Assembly: GCF_036227265.1 (NCBI RefSeq)
Contig: NZ_CP109446.1
Span: forward strand, 843,501 to 907,500
DNA: 64,000 nt
Direction of reading: 5' to 3'
Origin: Streptomyces sp. NBC_01476
GTDB lineage: Bacteria > Actinomycetota > Actinomycetes > Streptomycetales > Streptomycetaceae
Under the pieces are notes generated by a model, which did not search any database, had not been told where the DNA came from, and was given only the letters and a program-made list of their open reading frames with translations. This document shows, piece after piece, positions 49,374-58,475 of this stretch; position 1 is the stretch's first letter, and each line of letters begins with the position of its first letter. Position numbers and translations under genes: made by a program.

Positions 49374-49877
49374 TCAGGCCGCGACCGTGCCCGACTCGGT
49401 GATGACGACCTTGGACTGCGGGTTGCCGCTGCGGGTGCCCTTGGCCTCGATCGCCTTGACCAGGTCCGAGCCCTCGACGACCTCGCCGAAGACCACGTGC
49501 TTGCCGTCCAGCCAGGAGGTGACCACGGTGGTGATGAAGAACTGCGAACCGTTGGTGTTCGGCCCGGCGTTCGCCATCGACAGCAGGAACGGGCGGTCGT
49601 GCTTGAGCTGGAAGTTCTCGTCGGCGAACTTCTCGCCGTAGATGCTCTTGCCGCCGCGGCCGTCGCCGCTGGTGAAGTCGCCGCCCTGGAGCATGAAGTC
49701 GGGGATGACCCGGTGGAAGGCGGAGCCGGCGTAACCGAAGCCGTGCTGGCCGGTGGCCAGCTCACGGAAGTTCTGGGCGGTCTTGGGCACCACGTCGTCG
49801 AACAGGCGGAAGACGATCCGCCCAGCGGGCGCACCGTCGATGGAGATGTCGAAATACACGTTGTCCATGGGCTCCAT
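49374..49877 (-). CDS. ppiB: Cyclophilin-type peptidyl-prolyl cis-trans isomerase
   Basis: A 167-residue cyclophilin, nearly the minimal length of the family. The active-site residues are visible in [20 protein letters not shown] (Phe, Arg, Met, Gln region), [17 protein letters not shown] and [12 protein letters not shown]. It catalyses prolyl isomerisation during protein folding. There is no signal peptide, so it is cytoplasmic. ATG 49877 follows AGGGGGA; ATG 49868 is also possible. Confidence 0.96.
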   Translation of the reverse strand: MEPMDNVYFDISIDGAPAGRIVFRLFDDVVPKTAQNFRELATGQHGFGYAGSAFHRVIPDFMLQGGDFTSGDGRGGKSIYGEKFADENFQLKHDRPFLLSMANAGPNTNGSQFFITTVVTSWLDGKHVVFGEVVEGSDLVKAIEAKGTRSGNPQSKVVITESGTVAA

Positions 49878-50016
49878 CCTGACATCCCCCTGGCGCGGAA
49901 CCGACCACCGCCCCACCCCGACCGGCCGCTTCTCGCTGGCGGGAGCACGTCAGGTACGTGATCGTGGAAGCGGAAGCAGCGGGCTGAGGCGTGCGCCCGC
50001 GGGGTAAGGAGAGCGC

Positions 50017-51570
50017 ATGGCGGCTACGGCGCAGGGCGGCGGACGATCGCGGAATCTGGTGCTGGCGGCGATGATCTTCGCGGTCGCCATGACGTTCATC
50101 GACCAGACCATCGTGTCCATCGCCGTCCCGCAGATCCAGGACGAGCTGAGCCTTTCCAGTACCGGCGTGCAGTGGGCGGTCAACGCGTATCTGCTGACGC
50201 TGGCCGCCTTCTTCGCGTACGGGGGCCGGCTCGCCGACACCGTCGGGCACCGCAAGGTCGTGGTGGCCGGGGTGCTGATCTTCGCGGCGGCGTCCCTGCT
50301 GTGCGGGCTCACCCCGAAGGGCGGTGTGGCGCAGACCTGGATCGTGGTCTTCCGGGCCGTGCAGGGCGTGGGCGGCGCCATCATGTTCCCGGCCGCGCTG
50401 GGCATCGTGGTGCAGACGTTCGCGCTGCGGGAGCGCGGCAAGGCGCTGGCGCTCTTCTTCGGAGTGGCCGGCGGGCTGACCGCGGTCGGCCCGATCCTCG
50501 GCGGTTACCTCACCGAGTGGACCTGGCGGGCGATCTTCTGGGTGAACATCCCGGTGGCGGTGATCGCGCTGATCCTGATCGCGGCCTCCAGGCCGGTCAC
50601 CGAGCACCGCCCGGCGCCGATGGACTACCGGGGGCTCGCGCTGATCGTCGCCGGAGTGGCGCTGAGCGTCTTCGGCTTCCAGCAGGCGCAGATCTGGCAC
50701 TGGTCGAACCCGGCCATCGCGATCTGCATCGCCGCCGGTGTCGTCCTGCTGCTCGTCTTCCACCGGGTGGAGACCCGGACCGCCTCGCCGCTGATCCAGG
50801 TCCGGATCTTCCGCGACCGGGCGTTCCTGGTGGAGAACCTGGTGCTCGGCATCACCATGCTGGTCTTCGTCCCGTTCTTCTTCTTCGCCAGCGAGTACGC
50901 GCAGATCGGCCTGGACAAGTCCGCCTCCGGCGCCGGCCTGTACCTGCTGGACTTCTTCATCGGCTTCGTGATCGCCTCGCAGATCGGCGGCCGGATGCTG
51001 GACCGCGGCGGCGCCAAGCGCCCGGTGGTGCTCGGCTGCGTGCTGGGCGCGGTGGGCTTCTACCTGCTCGCCGGGCAGGTCACCGACCTCGATTTCGGCG
51101 GCCAGTTCTGGTACATCGTGCTCTCCGGCGCCGGTCTGGGCATGATGCTCACCCCGGCCAGTACCGACGCGGTGAACCGGGCGTCGCGGCTGTCGTACGG
51201 CGAGGCCACCGGCATCACCCAGACGGTCCGCAACTACGCCGCCAGCCTGGGGCTAGCCGTCCTGGGCACCATCTCGGTGGCCCGCTTCCAGTCCGAGGCC
51301 GAGTCCTCGCTGATCTCCCGGGGCGTCCCGGCGGGAAAGGCGTCCTCCCAGGCCCACGACATCGCCCAGTCGCACCAGACCTCGTCCGGTGCGAGCGGCA
51401 TCCCGCACTTCATCCGGCTGGACTTCGCGGACGCCACCCGGACGGTCTTCTCCGTGATGGCCGGGATCATGGCGGTCGCCGCGGTCGTGGCCCAGTTCGG
51501 TCTGCGGCGCGGGCTGCAGGTTGAGGAGGAGACCCAGGGCGCGCCGGCCGGGACCGATCCGCAGCTGTGA
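50017..51570 (+). CDS. MFS drug transporter, DHA2 (14-TMS) type
   Basis: A 517-residue membrane protein with about 14 transmembrane helices. DHA2 signatures include TFIDQTIVSIAVPQIQDEL in TM1, GGRLADTVGHRKVVVAG (motif A) and GGLTAVGPILGGYL (motif C of drug-proton antiporters). It should export drug-like compounds by proton antiport. No TetR-type repressor is adjacent. ATG 50017 follows AAGGAGAG. It converges on the quinone-oxidoreductase gene with a 4-base gap. Confidence 0.92.
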   Translation: MAATAQGGGRSRNLVLAAMIFAVAMTFIDQTIVSIAVPQIQDELSLSSTGVQWAVNAYLLTLAAFFAYGGRLADTVGHRKVVVAGVLIFAAASLLCGLTPKGGVAQTWIVVFRAVQGVGGAIMFPAALGIVVQTFALRERGKALALFFGVAGGLTAVGPILGGYLTEWTWRAIFWVNIPVAVIALILIAASRPVTEHRPAPMDYRGLALIVAGVALSVFGFQQAQIWHWSNPAIAICIAAGVVLLLVFHRVETRTASPLIQVRIFRDRAFLVENLVLGITMLVFVPFFFFASEYAQIGLDKSASGAGLYLLDFFIGFVIASQIGGRMLDRGGAKRPVVLGCVLGAVGFYLLAGQVTDLDFGGQFWYIVLSGAGLGMMLTPASTDAVNRASRLSYGEATGITQTVRNYAASLGLAVLGTISVARFQSEAESSLISRGVPAGKASSQAHDIAQSHQTSSGASGIPHFIRLDFADATRTVFSVMAGIMAVAAVVAQFGLRRGLQVEEETQGAPAGTDPQL

Positions 51571-51574
51571 GCCG

Positions 51575-52510
51575 TCAGGAGACCCTCAGCACGACCTTTC
51601 CCCTGCGGTGCGGCAGGGCGAGCTGGGTGTACGCCTCGGCGGCCTGGGTCAGCGGGAAGACCCTGGCCACCGGCGGGAGCAGCCGGCCCTCGGCCACCAG
51701 CCTGTTCAGCTCCGCCAGGCCCGCCCGGTCCGGCTCGACCACGAAGAAGACCCCCCGGGCGCCGTTGGGGCCGGTGGGCTCGGGCGGGCTGACGATGCTC
51801 ACCAGGACGCCGCCGGGTTTCAGCACCTTCCAGGAGCGGGTCAGGGTGTCACCGCCGACGGTGTCGAAGACCAGGTCGATGCCGTCGAGTTGCTCCTCGA
51901 ACCGGCCGGAGTCGTAGTCGATGACGCGTTCCGCGCCGAGCCGGGTCACGAAGTCGGTGTCCAGGCCGGCCGCGGTGGCGGTCACCCGGGCGCCGAGGGC
52001 CGCGGCGACCTGCACCGCGAAGGCGCCGACGCCGCCGGCTCCGCCGTGCACCAGGACCCGCTGCCCGGACCGCAGGCCGCCGTGGACCGTCAGGCCCTGC
52101 AGCGCGGTGAGGCCGGCCAGCGGGAGGGCGGCGGCCTGGTCGTGGTCGAGCAGCGGCGGCCGGGGAGCCAGGACCGCGGCGGGCACGGCGACGTACTCGG
52201 CCGCGGCGCCGTCGGAGGTGAACGGGATCAGTCCGTAGACCTCGTCGCCCGGGGACAGACCGCCCGCACCGGCACCGGCCACCATGCCGGAGAACTCCTT
52301 GGACGGCACGATCGGCAGCCGCGGCGTGCCACTGCCGTCCAGGGCGTCGGTCCAGGTGGCGTCCCAGTCCAGCTCGCCCGGTGTGATCGCCGCCGAACGC
52401 ACCCGGACCAGCACCTCCCCCTCGCCGGGCACCGGCACCGGCGCCTCCTCATAGGTCAGCTGCTCGGGGCCGCCGCGCTGGTGACCGCGTACCGCGTGCA
52501 TGGTGTCCAT
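51575..52510 (-). CDS. NADP-dependent quinone-oxidoreductase-like MDR enzyme
   Basis: A 311-residue medium-chain reductase without zinc ligands. The GroES-like N-terminus has PGEGEVLVRVRSAAITPGELDW; the Rossmann domain has LVHGGAGGVGAFAVQVAAALGA, then LFDTVGGDTLTRSW. The C-terminus RRGKVVLRVS closes as in QOR-type enzymes. It should reduce quinones or activated double bonds with NADPH. ATG 52510 has GGAGG 5 bases before it. Nothing links it to its neighbours. Confidence 0.92.
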   Translation of the reverse strand: MDTMHAVRGHQRGGPEQLTYEEAPVPVPGEGEVLVRVRSAAITPGELDWDATWTDALDGSGTPRLPIVPSKEFSGMVAGAGAGGLSPGDEVYGLIPFTSDGAAAEYVAVPAAVLAPRPPLLDHDQAAALPLAGLTALQGLTVHGGLRSGQRVLVHGGAGGVGAFAVQVAAALGARVTATAAGLDTDFVTRLGAERVIDYDSGRFEEQLDGIDLVFDTVGGDTLTRSWKVLKPGGVLVSIVSPPEPTGPNGARGVFFVVEPDRAGLAELNRLVAEGRLLPPVARVFPLTQAAEAYTQLALPHRRGKVVLRVS

Positions 52511-52689
52511 CGCTACCTCCGGTGGGCCGGGCCTGTCAGGGCATCAAACACGGTCCGGGACCGGGACCGGTGGCGAACCCGCCGCGAGGGCCGCCACCGG
52601 TTGCACGTCAGGACCGATCGGGCGGCGGCCTGCGGGACCGGCGGCTCAGTGGGGCCGGGTGGGGGGCCGGCTGCCGGTCAGGCCGCCGG

Positions 52690-54375
52690 TCAGGAGCAGC
52701 TGATGAGCAGCGAGGTGAGGACCGTGCAGGTGCGGGTCGCCCGGTCGTTGCCCGGGCCGGGGTCCGCCGGGGTGCTCGCGGTGCGGGCGGCGGTGACGGC
52801 GTAGGGGAGGTTGAGGCTCAACAGGCCGACCGGGAGGGTGAAGTGACGGGTGGTCCTGGCGCCGTCCGCCAGCGGTCCCATGCCGCAGGTGACCTTGCCG
52901 GCGGTGGCGGTGCAGTCGCCCGAGGTGGCCCTGACCGGGGTCGGGAGATCGACGGTGACGGTCGCGGCGGCGGCCGGGGCGGGGCCGTGGTTCACGATGG
53001 TCACGGTGTAGTCGATGTGCGCCCCGAGCAGCCCGGGCACCGGACTGGCCGTCAGCGCCACCGCCAGGTCGGCGGTCTGCGGCGGGGTGACCACGGGCGT
53101 GTACGTGAAGCGGTCGGCGGCCCCGGTGCCGCTGGTGCCGGACGGGGTGGTGACCGTGACGTCGACCGCGCCGGCCGCACCGGGAGGCGCGGTGGCGGTG
53201 CAACTGCCGTCGGAGCAGCTGACGTCGGTCGCCGGGTGGTCGCCGAAGGACACCGCGGTGGCGCCGGCGAGGTGGCTGCCGGCGATGGTGACCGTGGTGC
53301 CTCCGGTGACCGGTCCGGTGGCGGGGGTGAGCGCGGTCACGACGGGCGCGGGCGCCGCGGGGGCCGGGAGGAAGGCGATGGCGAGGCCGGTCGGGTTGCG
53401 GCCCACCGCGACGTCACCGGAGACGGTGTCCGTGGCGCTGTCGATGGCCGTCACGGTGTCGGAGCCGAGGTTGGTGGCGTAGACCGCGGAGCCGTCGGGG
53501 GTGACGGCCACCCCTTGCGGGCTGCTGCCGACCGGGACGGTGGCGGTGACGGCCTCGGTGGCGGTGGCGTAGACGGACACCGCGCCGGCCGCGCCGTCGG
53601 CGAGGTAGACGCGGGCGCCGTCCGGGGAGACCGCGAGCGCGTAGGGCGCGGCGTCGGTGGCGACCGTCGAGACCACGGTGCCGGCGGCGGTGTCGATCGC
53701 GCTGACGCTGCTGCTGCCGAGGTTGGCGACATAGGCGCGGTCGCCGTCGGGTGAGAGGGCCACCGCGATCGGGAACGAGCCGACCGCGATGGTGCCGGTG
53801 ACGGTGGTGGTGGCGGTGTCCACCACGGACACGCCGCCGCCGCTGTTGGCGACGTAGAGCGTGCCGCCGTCAGGGGAGACCGCCAGCGAGTCGGGTCCCG
53901 AGCCGACGGCCAGGCCGGCGACCACCGTGTCGGTGGCGGTGTCGATGACGCTGACGCTGTTGGCGCCGAGGCCGGCGACGTAGACCCGGCTGCCGTCCGG
54001 CGAGACCGCGGCGGCGATCGGGCTGGCGGCGACGGGGACGGTGGCGGTCACCGTATTGCTCGCGGTGTCGATCACCGACACCGCGTTGGAGCCGCTGTCG
54101 GGTACGTAGACCCGGCTGCCGTCGGGGGCGGCCGCGGCGCCCTGCGGGTTGGCGCCGACCGGAACGGTGGCGGTCACCGTGCCGGTGGCGCGGTCGAGCA
54201 CGGTGACGGTGTTGTCGCTGCCGTTGGCGATGTAGACCAGGGTCCGGCCGGCCGCCGCCTGGGCGGCGGGCGCGGCCAGGGTGACCAGGCCGGCGGCGGC
54301 CAGCACGGCGGCGGCCAGCGCGGCCGGCCGGGTCCGCGCGGTACGGCGCCGGCCGCGGGTCGTCGGATACGTCAA
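52690..54375 (-). CDS. Secreted YncE-like beta-propeller with IPT/TIG and DUF11-type domains
   Basis: A 561-residue exported protein. A twin-arginine-like start (RGRRRTARTRP) and hydrophobic stretch lead to an AQAAAG cleavage region near residue 38. Seven or more 42-residue blades follow, each with a YVTN-style signature (VYVPDSGSNAVSVIDTAS, VYVAGLGANSVSVIDTAT, LYVANSGGGVSVVDTAT). Then comes an IPT/TIG Ig-like domain (VTALTPATGPVTGGTTVTI) and a DUF11-type Ig domain (DLAVALTASPVPGL). It may bind surface or polysaccharide ligands. TTG 54375 has GAGGGGGGAA just upstream; the frame extends to 54933 without a good start. Confidence 0.82.
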   Translation of the reverse strand: MTYPTTRGRRRTARTRPAALAAAVLAAAGLVTLAAPAAQAAAGRTLVYIANGSDNTVTVLDRATGTVTATVPVGANPQGAAAAPDGSRVYVPDSGSNAVSVIDTASNTVTATVPVAASPIAAAVSPDGSRVYVAGLGANSVSVIDTATDTVVAGLAVGSGPDSLAVSPDGGTLYVANSGGGVSVVDTATTTVTGTIAVGSFPIAVALSPDGDRAYVANLGSSSVSAIDTAAGTVVSTVATDAAPYALAVSPDGARVYLADGAAGAVSVYATATEAVTATVPVGSSPQGVAVTPDGSAVYATNLGSDTVTAIDSATDTVSGDVAVGRNPTGLAIAFLPAPAAPAPVVTALTPATGPVTGGTTVTIAGSHLAGATAVSFGDHPATDVSCSDGSCTATAPPGAAGAVDVTVTTPSGTSGTGAADRFTYTPVVTPPQTADLAVALTASPVPGLLGAHIDYTVTIVNHGPAPAAAATVTVDLPTPVRATSGDCTATAGKVTCGMGPLADGARTTRHFTLPVGLLSLNLPYAVTAARTASTPADPGPGNDRATRTCTVLTSLLISCS

Positions 54376-54641
54376 GGTGTTCCCCCCTCGTGGTGCCCCG
54401 CGGCGGGCGGGCACCGGAAGGGGCCCTGGAAGCCACCGCGGCGCTGCTCCGGCGGCGGGCGGTCGGGCCGCCTCGTCGCCGGAGTGGTTGTGGATCAGGC
54501 AGCAGTCAGGGTGTTGGGCCGGGGCGGGGGCCGCAAGGGGGTCATCCCTGACGAAGGACGGCGAACGCCGCCATACCGGTCGGATTGTATGAATTACCGC
54601 AGCCCGTAGCGGGGGCTGCCGTGCCCCGCGGAGCCGCGGCC

Positions 54642-55664
54642 CTACAGCGGCGCCGGGGAGGAGGCGTCGGGGATCACCAGATGCGCGCTGCCGGAGCCGT
54701 CGGCGGGGACACTCCACAGGTCGGTGCTCTTGGTGTCGCCCTCCTTGGGAAGCGCGTACGCGACCGTGTCGTTGTCGAGCCAGGCCGCCTGATCGTCCAC
54801 GCTGCGGTGTTCGGCGAGCGGCGTCTGCTTCAGGGTGCGCAGGTCGAGTACGTACTCGTGCCAGAGCGAGGCACCGGACAGGATGCGCTTCTTGAAGGCG
54901 ATCCGGGTCCCGTCCGGGGAGAGGGACGGACACTCCAGGTTCTGCACCCCGACGGAGGCGACGCTACGGCGGGAGACGGACCCCTTCATCAGATACGTCT
55001 TCCCGCCGGTACCGAGCGTGGCGTAGAAGGTGTCGTCGTCGGCCGCGAAGGTGACGCCCCAGAAGTTGTCGTCCACATTGCGGTACTTCCGGCCGTTCAG
55101 CGTGATGGCGAAGTCCTCCATGTTGGGCAGCAGCTTCCAGGTGCGGGTGTCCACGATCGAGGTGCGAGTGGAGAAGAACGCGGCGCCGTACGACTCACCG
55201 CCGACGAACACCGTCCAGGCGGCGAGACGGCCGCTGGGCGAGACCCGGGCCCGGCTGGGCGTGCCGGCCAGCGGGAAGGTGTGCACGGTGCGCAGCGCGC
55301 TGTCGAGGATCACCGCGCGGTTGGTCTGCGCGACCACGCCGAGCCCGGACTGCAGACAGACGCCGGTGCCCCGGGCCGCGTAGAACCGGGCGCAGGCAAG
55401 GCCGGCGGTGGTCCGCGGGCCGCCCGGCTGCCCCGCCTGGACGGTGGCCACCTCGCCGCGGTGCGGGCCGGGCGCGGAGTTGATGAAGGCCAGCTGCTTC
55501 TGCGCGGTGAGCGTGACCTTTCCGGCCGCGACGGCGGGGCCGCCGGCTCGCGGCTTGTTCTTCTCGTCGGCCTGCGAGGCGGCGTGCAGCACGAAGCCGG
55601 TGCCGAGACCGGCCAGCAGCACCACCGCGAGTACCAGGATGAGCAGGCGGCGCTTGGGCGTCAT
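54642..55664 (-). CDS. Membrane-anchored TolB/WD40-like beta-propeller protein
   Basis: A 340-residue protein. The N-terminal helix (residues 5-27, RLLILVLAVVLLAGLGTG) anchors or exports it. The rest has propeller repeats resembling TolB-type blades: RARVSPSGRLAAWTVF, GVTFAADDDTFYATLG, CPSLSPDGTRIAFKKRIL, AAWLDNDTVAYALPKE. ATG 55664 has GAGGAA close upstream. An alternative ATG at 55802, 7 bases after the MFS stop, would add a Pro-rich cytoplasmic tail (PPRPPRPPQPPQPPP) in the same frame, also common in Streptomyces membrane proteins. Likely co-transcribed with the MFS gene. Confidence 0.78.
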   Translation of the reverse strand: MTPKRRLLILVLAVVLLAGLGTGFVLHAASQADEKNKPRAGGPAVAAGKVTLTAQKQLAFINSAPGPHRGEVATVQAGQPGGPRTTAGLACARFYAARGTGVCLQSGLGVVAQTNRAVILDSALRTVHTFPLAGTPSRARVSPSGRLAAWTVFVGGESYGAAFFSTRTSIVDTRTWKLLPNMEDFAITLNGRKYRNVDDNFWGVTFAADDDTFYATLGTGGKTYLMKGSVSRRSVASVGVQNLECPSLSPDGTRIAFKKRILSGASLWHEYVLDLRTLKQTPLAEHRSVDDQAAWLDNDTVAYALPKEGDTKSTDLWSVPADGSGSAHLVIPDASSPAPL

Positions 55665-55809
55665 GGAGTTCCTCGGGCGTGTCGCGTCGTACGGAAGGGG
55701 CTCGGCGGGCGTGGCGCCCGTCGCGGGGCCGCTCGACTGTCCGGCGGCGGGCGGCGGTTGGGGCGGTTGGGGCGGTCGGGGCGGTCGGGGCGGTCGGCTC
55801 ATCGCGCGC

Positions 55810-57087
55810 TCATCGCCGGCCGCCGGCCGGCCGCAGCACCAGGCCGGCCACCACCGCGCAGAGCAGCAGGCCGACCGCCGAGCCGAACAGCGCCCGGGTG
55901 TCGCCCCACAAGGTCCACGCGGCGCCGAAGGCGAGCGAGCAGCAGAACCGGGCGAGCGCCTGGCCGGTGCCCACCAACGCCAGTCCGCTGCCGCGCAGTT
56001 CGTCGGGTACGACATCGGAGACCGCGGCCGGCAGCACCCCGTCGGTGGCGGCGTAGAAGGTGCCGTGCAGCGCCAGCACCAGGTACGGCAGCGCGCCCAC
56101 CGAGGGCGCCCACAGCAGGAGCGCGTACGCGGCGAGCAGTCCGGCGTGTCCGGCCAGGAAGACGACGCGCCGGCCGATCCGGTCGGCGAGCACACCGGCC
56201 GGGACCGCCAGCAGCAGGAAGACCGCCGAGGTGCCGAGCGGCATCAGCGGGAACCACTCCTCGCCGATGTGCGCGCGGTGCTGGAGCAGCAGATAGACGA
56301 AGGCGTCGCTGACCGTGGTCAGGCCGAGCAGTACCGCGCAGCCGGTCAGCGCCCGCAGCCGGGGCAGCCGCAGCAGCGAGGCGGCCTGGCGCAGATCGAC
56401 CGGTCCGCGGCCCGGCCCGTCGGTCACACCGGCCATGCCCTCGGCCGTCAACTGCCGCTTCCCCGGCACGAAGAGCACCAGCACCAGTACGCCCAGCACC
56501 GCGACGCAGGCGCTGACGCCGAAGACCGCGTGGTAGCCGTCTGCCGCCGCGCGCAGGATCAGGAAGGCGGTGACCGGTCCGAGCACCGCGCCGGTGGTGT
56601 CCATCGCGCGGTGCACGCCGAAGGCCCGGCCGCGGGACTCCGGCGGGGTGGAGAGCGAGATCAGCGCGTCCCGCGGTGAGGTGCGCAGGCCCTTGCCGGT
56701 CCGTTCCAGCGCGAGCACCACGCCGAGCGGGCCGAGGCTCTGCACGAGGATCAGCAGCGGCTTGCACACCGCCGAGAGCCCGTAGCCGAGCCCGGCGATG
56801 AGCTTGTGGTTGCGCACCCGGTCGGCGAGGTGCCCGCCGGTCAGCTGCACCAGTGCGCTGACCCCGTTGTAGACGCCGTCCAGGGTGCCGAAGCCCAGGG
56901 GACTCAGTCCCAGGCTCACCACCAGATAGAGCGGCAGTACGGCGGTGACCATCTCCGAGGAGATGTCGGTGATCAGGCTGACGGCGCCGAGCGCCAGTAC
57001 CACCTGTGAGACCCGCCGGGCCGGACGGCGCTGCCCGTCCTGGCCGGTGTTCGCGCGCGCGGGGGCGGCGCGATCGGCAAGATACAT
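55810..57087 (-). CDS. MFS transporter, 12-TMS type
   Basis: A 425-residue transporter with about 12 transmembrane helices. TM1 has LITDISSEMVTAVLPLYL, motif A is GGHLADRVRNHKLIAG, and ERTGKGLRTSPRDALIS is the signature of the Rhodopseudomonas/Streptomyces MFS group often annotated as multidrug transporters. The second half begins PRLRALTGCAVLLGL. ATG 57087 follows AGGGGGGAA. It is upstream of the TolB-like gene on the same strand. Substrate unknown. Confidence 0.9.
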   Translation of the reverse strand: MYLADRAAPARANTGQDGQRRPARRVSQVVLALGAVSLITDISSEMVTAVLPLYLVVSLGLSPLGFGTLDGVYNGVSALVQLTGGHLADRVRNHKLIAGLGYGLSAVCKPLLILVQSLGPLGVVLALERTGKGLRTSPRDALISLSTPPESRGRAFGVHRAMDTTGAVLGPVTAFLILRAAADGYHAVFGVSACVAVLGVLVLVLFVPGKRQLTAEGMAGVTDGPGRGPVDLRQAASLLRLPRLRALTGCAVLLGLTTVSDAFVYLLLQHRAHIGEEWFPLMPLGTSAVFLLLAVPAGVLADRIGRRVVFLAGHAGLLAAYALLLWAPSVGALPYLVLALHGTFYAATDGVLPAAVSDVVPDELRGSGLALVGTGQALARFCCSLAFGAAWTLWGDTRALFGSAVGLLLCAVVAGLVLRPAGGRR

Positions 57088-57122
57088 GGTCGTTCCCCCC
57101 TTGCTGTTTCCCCCTGCCGAGT

Positions 57123-58046
57123 TCAGCCCTCGCGGCTGCTCTCGTCCCGCAGCCAGGTCCCGAAATCCTGGTCGCGGATGGCTTTGGCTGCTCTGCGGCG
57201 AGCGAGGAGCGCCGCGGCCAGGAAGACCACGACCGACGGCAGCAGCTTCGGCTCCCCCCGCAGCAGCGTACGCAGGTCCGCCGTGCTCGTCCGCGCCGAC
57301 GGCGATTCCGCTTTCCCCTGCGAGACGCCGTTCACCTGTGGTTCTCTTGCCGCCAACTGAGCCTGCTGGGATTCCAGTTGCGCGGTGGACACCGTCGCTC
57401 TGACCCGTCGCCTCATCAAGTCCGCCCAGGTGCGCGGCGGGTGGACCACTACCCGGGCCGCGCCGACCACCTGCCGCTCCCCGGGGCCGAAGGCCAGGGA
57501 CGCGGCGAGGTCGTCGGCCATCAGCGGGGGCAGGGCGGCGAGCCGGCCGTGGCCCTCCTCGGTCACCGCGATCACCCCGCGCCCGAAGAGCCCCTCGCGC
57601 ACCGCGGGCAGCCGGGTCCACACCCGGTAGTACGCCCGCACCCGCCGTCCGCAGCCGGCCAGCGGCAGCTCGCGTTCCGGCGCCACCGCCCGGAGTTCCG
57701 GCGCGCCCGCGAGCGCCTCGGTCAGCGCGGTCACATCGGCGGCGCGCAGGACGACGTCGGCGTCCACGTACAACCGGGGGAAGCCCACGGCGTGTTCGTC
57801 GCCGGCACGCAGCGCCGCGTGCTTGGACGGTGTCGGGATGTCGACCACCCGGACGCCGGGGCGGCTCGCGGCCACCCGCGCGGTGCCGTCGGTGCAGCCG
57901 TTGCAGACCACCACGATGTCCGGCCGTGCCCCGCCGCGGACTTCACCGCGAGCGCCGGACGCACCCGGGTCCCCGGTCAGCAGGGCGTCCAGCAGCCGGC
58001 CGATGACCCGCTCCTCGTTGTGGGCCGGTATCACGATGCTCGTCAC
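57123..58046 (-). CDS. Family 2 glycosyltransferase
   Basis: A 307-residue enzyme. The N-terminal GT-A domain opens with SIVIPAHNEERVIGRLLDALL; the nucleotide-binding strand leads to IVVVCNGCTDGTARVAASRPG and the metal-site region to LYVDADVVLRAADV. No multi-span channel follows; the C-terminal 60 residues hold one possible transmembrane helix near VVVFLAAALLA. It likely transfers a sugar to a lipid or polymer. GTG 58046 has no ribosome-binding site but a CATACT -10 box lies about 6 bases upstream, which suggests a leaderless mRNA. Confidence 0.85.
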   Translation of the reverse strand: MTSIVIPAHNEERVIGRLLDALLTGDPGASGARGEVRGGARPDIVVVCNGCTDGTARVAASRPGVRVVDIPTPSKHAALRAGDEHAVGFPRLYVDADVVLRAADVTALTEALAGAPELRAVAPERELPLAGCGRRVRAYYRVWTRLPAVREGLFGRGVIAVTEEGHGRLAALPPLMADDLAASLAFGPGERQVVGAARVVVHPPRTWADLMRRRVRATVSTAQLESQQAQLAAREPQVNGVSQGKAESPSARTSTADLRTLLRGEPKLLPSVVVFLAAALLARRRAAKAIRDQDFGTWLRDESSREG

Positions 58047-58358
58047 GGGGTGAGTATGCAGCCGGAAACGGTGCCGTCGCCGTGTGTTTCGTCCAAGTCT
58101 CCCCCAGTGCCGGTGCCCGTGGTCTAGATTGGGCGTCGCGCAGCCGGTTTGCGCGGAGCGTGCAGCCCCGCCGGAACGGCCGCGATCACTGGGGAATGCG
58201 AGAGCAAGCGGGCACCGCAGTACGCGTGAGCCCGGACGCAGGGGATGCGGCCGGGTGAGTTCAGTTCCACGAGCCATTCACTCCGTACCGGCACAGGCGT
58301 GGGGACGCCGGATGTGCCTGCGGGGCGATGCAGCACACCGGGGTGGGGGGAAAGACGC
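58047..58358. other. 312-bp region between glycosyltransferase and sugar-nucleotide operon
   Basis: Divergent promoters must lie here. TAGATT at 58125-58130 is a candidate -10 box for the rightward operon, with no clear -35. The long untranslated stretch and a GGGGGGAAAG ribosome-binding site before 58359 suggest the rightward mRNA has a long leader. No full-length gene is seen. Confidence 0.4.
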
Positions 58359-58475
58359 ATGACCGTGGACCGGGTCACTCCTGTGCACCATACGGCTGCT
58401 GCCGCCGCCTTCCGCGCTGTGCGGACAGGGCGGGTATGCCAGCCGACGTGTACGAAGGGGAGACGCACACCGTGA
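58359..58475 (+). CDS. Small upstream ORF coupled to the dehydrogenase gene
   Basis: ATG 58359 has a strong ribosome-binding site (GGGGGGAAAG at 58345-58354) and gives a 38-residue peptide with a five-Ala run and a Cys-Thr-Arg-rich end (CQPTCTKGRRTP). Its stop overlaps the GTG start of the Gfo/Idh dehydrogenase as GTGA. It may be a small protein or a leader that couples translation into the operon. Family unknown. Confidence 0.4.
   Translation: MTVDRVTPVHHTAAAAAFRAVRTGRVCQPTCTKGRRTP

Noticed and set aside
52690..54375. Repeated CGGTGGCGG/ACCGCG words on the plus strand that looked like a direct-repeat array
   Set aside because: They are explained by the repeated 42-residue propeller blades of the secreted protein on the minus strand, not a CRISPR or mobile-element repeat.
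55755..55800. GGGGCGGTTG/TCGGGGCGG repeats between MFS and TolB-like genes
   Set aside because: They can be read in frame as a Pro-rich tail of the TolB-like protein, so they are covered there as an alternative start rather than as an independent repeat element.
54585..56679. Plus-strand frames opposite the TolB-like and MFS genes
   Set aside because: No motif, and the opposite strand shows transmembrane and propeller patterns with ribosome-binding sites.
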